From the NCBI GenBank assembly GCA_029259605.1, contig JAJDEV010000098.1, positions 1 through 35,153 on the forward strand: a stretch of 35,153 bases of DNA, read 5' to 3'. Source of the stretch: Planctomycetota bacterium. GTDB lineage: Bacteria; Planctomycetota; UBA1135; GCA-002686595. Both the position numbers and the translations under genes were made by a program. The notes under the pieces were generated by a model. The model did not search any database, was not told the DNA's origin, and saw only the letters and a list, made by a program, of their open reading frames with translations. Shown here piece by piece: positions 31,433 to 35,153 of the stretch (position 1 is the first letter of the stretch; each line of letters begins with the position of its first letter).

Positions 31433-32395
31433 TCACCCTTCGAGGACGTGTCGGAGCGCCGGCTCGATCTCGCTCGACTGGAACTTGAATCCGCGCCAGA
31501 GCAGCTCGCCCGGAAGGACGCGGAAGCTCGAGAGCAACAGCTCGTCGGCCATGTCGCCCAACGCGAGGCGCGCCGCCCACGCGGGGAGCGGCAGCAGCGT
31601 CGGGCGTCCGAGCACGCGCCCCAGCGCGCGCGTGAACTCGGCGTTCGTCACGGGGTTCGGTGCGGTCGCGTTGACCGGCCCCTCGAACGACTCGTCATCC
31701 AGAACGGCGCAGATCGCCGAGACGAGGTCGTCGAGCGTGATCCAACTCATGAACTGCCGGCCACCGCCGACGCGACCGCCGAGACCGAGTCGGAACGGGA
31801 GCAGCATCTTCGCGAGCGCACCTCCGTCGCGTGCGAGCACGACGCCGATCCGCAGGTTGACCACGCGGATTCCGGCGTCCGCGGCGACGCGCGTCGCCGC
31901 TTCCCACTCCTCGCAAACCTCGGAGAGGAACGAGCTTCCGGCCGGATCCGACTCGGCCTGCGGGCCGTCGCCGAGGCCCGAGTAGAAACCGATCGCGGAG
32001 GCGGAGACCAGGACCGACGGCGGTCGCGGGAGTCGAGCGAGCGCTTCCGCGAGGCGGCGTGTCCCGTCGACCCGGCTGTCGCGAATCGCGCGGCGCTTGG
32101 CCTGCGTCCAACGCCCGTCGGCGATGCTCTCGCCGGCCAGGTGGACGACCGCCGACGGTTCGGCCGCGGCGAGATCGAGCTCCCCTCGATAGGGATCCCA
32201 CTCGAGCTCATCGCGACCGGGAGCCCGGCGAACGAGCTTGGTCACGCGCTGACCGCGGGCGCGGAGTCGATCGAGGAGCGCTCGGCCCACGAGTCCGCTC
32301 GACCCCGTGACCAGGATCGACGGCCCGGCCGACCGTTGCCGCGCGTCGTGTTCGCCCACGTCCGGCGGGCGTGCAGTGTCCGTTTGAGTCGTCAT
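31433..32395 (-). CDS. TIGR01777 family NAD-dependent epimerase/dehydratase-like protein
   Basis: A 320-residue protein with ATG 32395, preceded by GAGGG. After about 25 hydrophilic residues the Rossmann motif is [11 protein letters not shown], then [23 protein letters not shown], and S-A-S-A-I-G-F-Y-S, all characteristic of the TIGR01777 (YfcH/SulA-like) group. The C-terminal DUF1731-type segment ends [14 protein letters not shown]. This is the first gene of the leftward operon. The reaction of the family is not known. An in-frame ATG further upstream (32494) would add a leader without family similarity. Confidence 0.9.
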   Translation of the reverse strand: MTTQTDTARPPDVGEHDARQRSAGPSILVTGSSGLVGRALLDRLRARGQRVTKLVRRAPGRDELEWDPYRGELDLAAAEPSAVVHLAGESIADGRWTQAKRRAIRDSRVDGTRRLAEALARLPRPPSVLVSASAIGFYSGLGDGPQAESDPAGSSFLSEVCEEWEAATRVAADAGIRVVNLRIGVVLARDGGALAKMLLPFRLGLGGRVGGGRQFMSWITLDDLVSAICAVLDDESFEGPVNATAPNPVTNAEFTRALGRVLGRPTLLPLPAWAARLALGDMADELLLSSFRVLPGELLWRGFKFQSSEIEPALRHVLEG

Positions 32396-32449
32396 GCACC
32401 CTCTGTTCGCCCCTGCAAGGGACATGGATGCGAGTTCTCGCGTCTTCGC

Positions 32450-32471
32450 GATCGAGTCGAATTTCTCGATC
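32450..32471. promoter_or_regulatory. Inverted repeat in the divergent promoter region
   Basis: GATCGAG, 8 nt, CTCGATC lies in the 164-bp gap between the TIGR01777 operon (leftward from 32395) and the fasciclin gene (rightward from 32560). A second repeat, GTGCC-TAGC-GGCAC, is at 32509-32522. Both are plausible operators for the divergent pair. I do not see the TGATCC ... TAAG promoter known for sigmaE of the ChrR type. Confidence 0.35.
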
Positions 32472-32559
32472 GAGTGCATCCGGCCCGATGCCAACGGCGA
32501 ACTGCCCCGTGCCTAGCGGCACTCGATTCCCCCACCGTCCCCCGACAAACACATCCGCC

Positions 32560-33471
32560 ATGTTCCTAAGTACGACCCTCTTGTCCGTCGCGATGCTCAC
32601 TGCGACGACCGATGAAACCTGCTCGTCGTCCCAGGTGCGCACGGCGCAGGACTCGAAGAGCATCGTCGAGACCGCGCTCGCCAACGACGCGTTCTCGACG
32701 CTCACCACGGCCCTGACGGCCGCCGATCTCGTCGGCGCGCTGCAAGGCGACGGCCCGTTCACGGTCTTCGCCCCGACCAATGAAGCCTTCGCGAAGCTCC
32801 CCGCGGACCAACTCGCGAACCTGCTCGATCCGAAGAACAAGCCGCTGCTGCGCGCGATCCTCACCTACCACGTCGTCCCGGGCCAAGTGATGGCGGAAGA
32901 CGTGCTCGGTGCGAAGTTCGCGACGACGCTCAACGGTCAACGCATCGACATCGACGTCACGGATGACGGCGTCATGATCGACAACGCGAAGGTCCTGAAA
33001 ACGGACATCGCGTGCTCGAACGGTGTCATCCACGTCATCGACTCGGTCATTCTTCCGAGCACGATGAACCTGATCGACACCGCTGTCGCGGCCGGCTCCT
33101 TCGAGACGCTCGCGACTGCATTGGGGGCCGCGAATCTCGTCGAAGCTCTGCAGGGAGAGGGTCCGTTCACGGTCTTCGCTCCGACCGACGAGGCGTTTGC
33201 CAAGCTACCCGAGGGAACCGTCGCGAGCCTGCTCGAGGCAAAGAACCGCGACAAACTTGCTGCCATTCTGAAGTTGCACGTCGTCCCCGGTCGCGTCTAC
33301 GCGGATGCGGTGGGCGCGGGTACCGAACTCGTGACTCTGCAAGGTCAATCCATCAAGACTCGCACCCACGAAGCACATGTGTTCGTGAACGGAGCGCGTG
33401 TGGTGAAGGCAGACATCGAGACCTCGAACGGAGTGATCCACGTCATCGACTCGGTGCTTCTCCCGAAGTAG
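32560..33471 (+). CDS. Exported protein with two fasciclin (FAS1) domains
   Basis: A 303-residue protein. The ATG at 32560 gives a short hydrophobic N-terminus ([15 protein letters not shown]) that may be a signal peptide. Two FAS1 domains follow in tandem: residues about 30-165 with [16 protein letters not shown] and [13 protein letters not shown], and 170-303 with nearly the same motifs ([24 protein letters not shown]). The copies are similar enough to suggest an internal duplication. FAS1 proteins are adhesion or surface proteins; in some bacteria they belong to singlet-oxygen regulons. Divergent from the photolyase operon; ends at a strong terminator. Confidence 0.9.
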   Translation: MFLSTTLLSVAMLTATTDETCSSSQVRTAQDSKSIVETALANDAFSTLTTALTAADLVGALQGDGPFTVFAPTNEAFAKLPADQLANLLDPKNKPLLRAILTYHVVPGQVMAEDVLGAKFATTLNGQRIDIDVTDDGVMIDNAKVLKTDIACSNGVIHVIDSVILPSTMNLIDTAVAAGSFETLATALGAANLVEALQGEGPFTVFAPTDEAFAKLPEGTVASLLEAKNRDKLAAILKLHVVPGRVYADAVGAGTELVTLQGQSIKTRTHEAHVFVNGARVVKADIETSNGVIHVIDSVLLPK

Positions 33472-33497
33472 GCGACGCACTCCTTTCCCGTTGCCCT

Positions 33498-33534
33498 GGG
33501 AGGCGTGAGGCCAGCGCCTCACGCCTCCCTTTTT
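33498..33534 (+). terminator. Intrinsic terminator after the fasciclin gene
   Basis: A 14-bp perfect stem (GGGAGGCGTGAGGC paired with its reverse complement), loop CAGC, then five T residues at 33530-33534. It begins 26 nt after the stop and is a textbook Rho-independent terminator. Confidence 0.92.
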
Positions 33535-33627
33535 CGTGCACGCTTCTTCTCGCGCTCCCGCGCATCCCGCACGCCCTGCCCGACGAATGTCCGGACGAGA
33601 CCGATTCCCCACCCACGGAGCCGCGCC

Positions 33628-34905
33628 ATGCACCCGATCCATCCCGTCCAATCGCTCGCCGCCCTCGCCGTCGCCGCATGCCTGGCCGCTCCGAGCGCGC
33701 ACGCGCAGTCCGACGCGCCCACCGTCGACGCGACCTGGCCGAACTGGCGCGGACCCGCGCGGGACGGTTCCGCCGCCGGCTCGTTCTGGGCCGACGACCT
33801 CGACGACGACGCGTTGACCGAGACCTGGCGCGTCGACGACCTCGGCCCGAGCTACTCCGGACCGATCGCGGACGCCGAGCGCGTCTACACGACCGAGACC
33901 GTCGACGACTCACGCGAAGTCGTCCGCGCCTTCGAGCGAGCGTCGGGTGACGAACTGTGGCGCACGGAGTGGGAGGGCGCCATGGAGGTGCCGTTCTTCG
34001 CATCGCGAAACGGCTCGTGGATCCGCAGCACGCCCGCGGTCGATGAGGAAGCGCTCTACGTCGCCGGCATGCGCGACGTCCTCGAGTGCCTCGACGCGAG
34101 CACCGGGGACGTGCGCTGGTCCGTGAACTTCGCCGAGCGCTTCGACTCCGAGCTGCCTCCGTTCGGCTGCGTGTCTTCGCCGCTCGTCACCGACGCGCAC
34201 GTCTACATCCAGGCGGGAGCGGGTTGCGTGAAGCTCGACAAGCGGACCGGAGACATCGTTTGGCGCGCGATGGTCGACGCCGGCGACATCATGAGCAGCG
34301 GTGCCTTCTCGTCGCCGATCCTGGCCGAGCTCCCGGGGGGCGCGCAGCTCGTCGTTCAGTCGCGCACGACCCTCGCGGGACTGAACCTCGCGGACGGCGC
34401 CGTCCTGTGGTCCACCGACGTGAAGGCGTTCCGGGGAACGAACGTGCTCACTCCGACTCCGTACGGAAGCGGCGTGTTCACGTCCGCGTACGGAGGTCGC
34501 GCACAACACATCGAGCTCGAGTCTTCGGCCACCGGCGTCCAAGCGACGCGCGCATGGGACAGCCCGATGCAGGGCTACATGTCCTCTCCCGTCGTCGTCG
34601 GTTCGTACGCGTACATCTTCCTGCGCAGCAATCGCTTCGGCTGCATCGACCTCGAGACGGGCGAGGAGCAGTGGACCTCACCGCCGACGGGCGATTCCTA
34701 CTGGTCGCTCGCGGTCCAAGGGAACCGCATCCTCTCGCTCTCCGATACGGGCATGCTGCGGCTCGTTCGCGCGACCCCCGAACAGTTCGAAGTTCTGGCG
34801 GAACGCCAGGTCACCGAGCGCGAGTCATGGGCGCACATCGCACCCGCGGGTCGACAACTCTTCGTCCGTAGCCAGGGCGCGCTCGTCGCTCTGGCGTGGA
34901 AGTGA
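33628..34905 (+). CDS. Exported PQQ-like beta-propeller protein
   Basis: A 425-residue protein. The ATG at 33628 gives a signal peptide (M-H-P-I-H-P-V-Q-S-L-A-A-L-A-V-A, cleavage near A-H-A-Q). The mature start W-P-N-W-R-G-P-A-R-D-G is characteristic of planctomycete propeller proteins. Repeated blades follow with A-x-D-x-x-T-G-x-x-x-W motifs: A-S-G-D-E-L-W, D-A-S-T-G-D-V-R-W, D-K-R-T-G-D-I-V-W, N-L-A-D-G-A-V-L-W and D-L-E-T-G-E-E-Q-W. This is the PQQ-like (BamB-like) propeller fold; nothing shows that PQQ is bound. Likely periplasmic, binding proteins or small molecules. The longer in-frame start at 33505 lies in the terminator region and is unlikely. Confidence 0.87.
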   Translation: MHPIHPVQSLAALAVAACLAAPSAHAQSDAPTVDATWPNWRGPARDGSAAGSFWADDLDDDALTETWRVDDLGPSYSGPIADAERVYTTETVDDSREVVRAFERASGDELWRTEWEGAMEVPFFASRNGSWIRSTPAVDEEALYVAGMRDVLECLDASTGDVRWSVNFAERFDSELPPFGCVSSPLVTDAHVYIQAGAGCVKLDKRTGDIVWRAMVDAGDIMSSGAFSSPILAELPGGAQLVVQSRTTLAGLNLADGAVLWSTDVKAFRGTNVLTPTPYGSGVFTSAYGGRAQHIELESSATGVQATRAWDSPMQGYMSSPVVVGSYAYIFLRSNRFGCIDLETGEEQWTSPPTGDSYWSLAVQGNRILSLSDTGMLRLVRATPEQFEVLAERQVTERESWAHIAPAGRQLFVRSQGALVALAWK

Positions 34906-34960
34906 TTCGTCGTGTGGGGCATCGCGCTCGACTGGAATCCGCAACCCGGAGGCTCGTCCG

Positions 34961-34989
34961 TTGCCTTCGCGGAGCCGGAGCCCGATAGT
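34961..34989 (+). promoter_or_regulatory. Sigma70-like promoter of the ECF sigma gene
   Basis: TTGCCT (34961-34966), 17-nt spacer, GATAGT (34984-34989). Each hexamer matches consensus at four positions with ideal spacing. The start codon at 35047 lies 57 nt downstream. The remainder of the gap 34906-35046 holds nothing else I recognise. Confidence 0.45.
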
Positions 34990-35046
34990 GAGGCGCGCCC
35001 GCTGAAGGCGACACGATGGAACGTCGGCGGATGCGCCGATGTCCGC

Positions 35047-35153
35047 ATGAACGAACCGACGCCGCAGCCGACTCCGCTCCTCGTACGCATCGCGCGCGGC
35101 GATGCCGATGCGGTCGGTTTGTGTCTGAAGCGCTACGGCGCGCTCGTTTGGTC
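35047..35153 (+). CDS. ECF-type RNA polymerase sigma factor, N-terminus (partial)
   Basis: From the ATG at 35047 the frame is open to the window edge (35 complete codons). The peptide has P-L-L-V-R-I-A-R-G-D-A-D-A-V and then L-K-R-Y-G-A-L-V-W, the start of sigma region 2 as found in many ECF sigma factors of planctomycetes and acidobacteria (usual form L-L-x-R-I-A-x-G-D-x-x-A-V, then R-Y-G-x-L-V-W). Regions 2.3-4 are beyond the edge, so the subgroup and any anti-sigma partner cannot be assigned. A sigma70-like promoter lies upstream. Confidence 0.78.
   Translation, partial: MNEPTPQPTPLLVRIARGDADAVGLCLKRYGALVW

Overview
This window is about 35 kb of high-G+C bacterial DNA (roughly two thirds G+C by eye), densely packed with genes on both strands. 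The content points to the Planctomycetota, possibly one of the marine high-GC lineages. There are many secreted proteins and lipoproteins with large beta-rich or repeat domains. Typical items are a HEAT-VWA protein, a lipoprotein phosphodiesterase with C-terminal TPRs, a sulfatase-like lipoprotein, a PQQ propeller opening with W-P-N-W-R-G-P, a single dynamin-like GTPase, and an ECF sigma factor N-terminus of the kind common in planctomycetes and acidobacteria. Few genes have Shine-Dalgarno sequences. This lineage call is inference from gene content. I see no rRNA, tRNA, CRISPR array, insertion sequence or phage gene.

Layout. 1-129: possible 5' end of a leftward gene. 333-4318: HEAT/VWA secreted protein (+), facing a leftward pair, an OprB-type porin followed by a secreted M12-type metalloprotease. 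4459-8311: two exported metallopeptidases (DUF885, M1-like lipoprotein). 8416-10782: two membrane-anchored SGNH hydrolases and a 42-residue membrane protein, probably for modification of a surface glycan or lipid. 10926-13022: thrombospondin type 3/VWA secreted protein. 13159-15321: dynamin-like GTPase, convergent with a phosphodiesterase-TPR lipoprotein (15338-17779). 18026-20407: anchored protein of carboxypeptidase-regulatory-like repeats. 20532-22088: sulfatase-fold lipoprotein whose catalytic signatures are degenerate. 22229-25113: two overlapping genes, a secreted propeller-like protein and an M23-type protein. 25244-26203: small membrane/secreted protein and a methyltransferase.

From 32395 leftward to 26200 runs a tightly packed operon: TIGR01777-type NAD-dependent epimerase, SRPBCC protein, thioredoxin-fold (ATP10-like) exported protein, DUF523-DUF1722 protein, class II CPD photolyase, the C-terminal remnant of an alpha/beta hydrolase, a secreted protein of unknown function, and a DUF1499 protein. 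Most junctions are 4-nt ATGA/GTGA/TTGA overlaps. A two-domain fasciclin protein is divergently transcribed at 32560 and ends in the only textbook intrinsic terminator of the window. The set resembles light/singlet-oxygen defence modules of other bacteria, but no LitR/CarH or sigmaE-ChrR regulator is visible here. 33628-34905 is a PQQ propeller, and an ECF sigma factor starts at 35047 and runs off the right edge.

Three things stand out. One is the photolyase operon with its truncated hydrolase. Another is a repeated C-T-A-G-A-(A/C)-T box just upstream of several start codons, so close in some cases that the mRNAs may be leaderless. The third is the sulfatase-like protein that has lost the usual nucleophile motif and one metal ligand.
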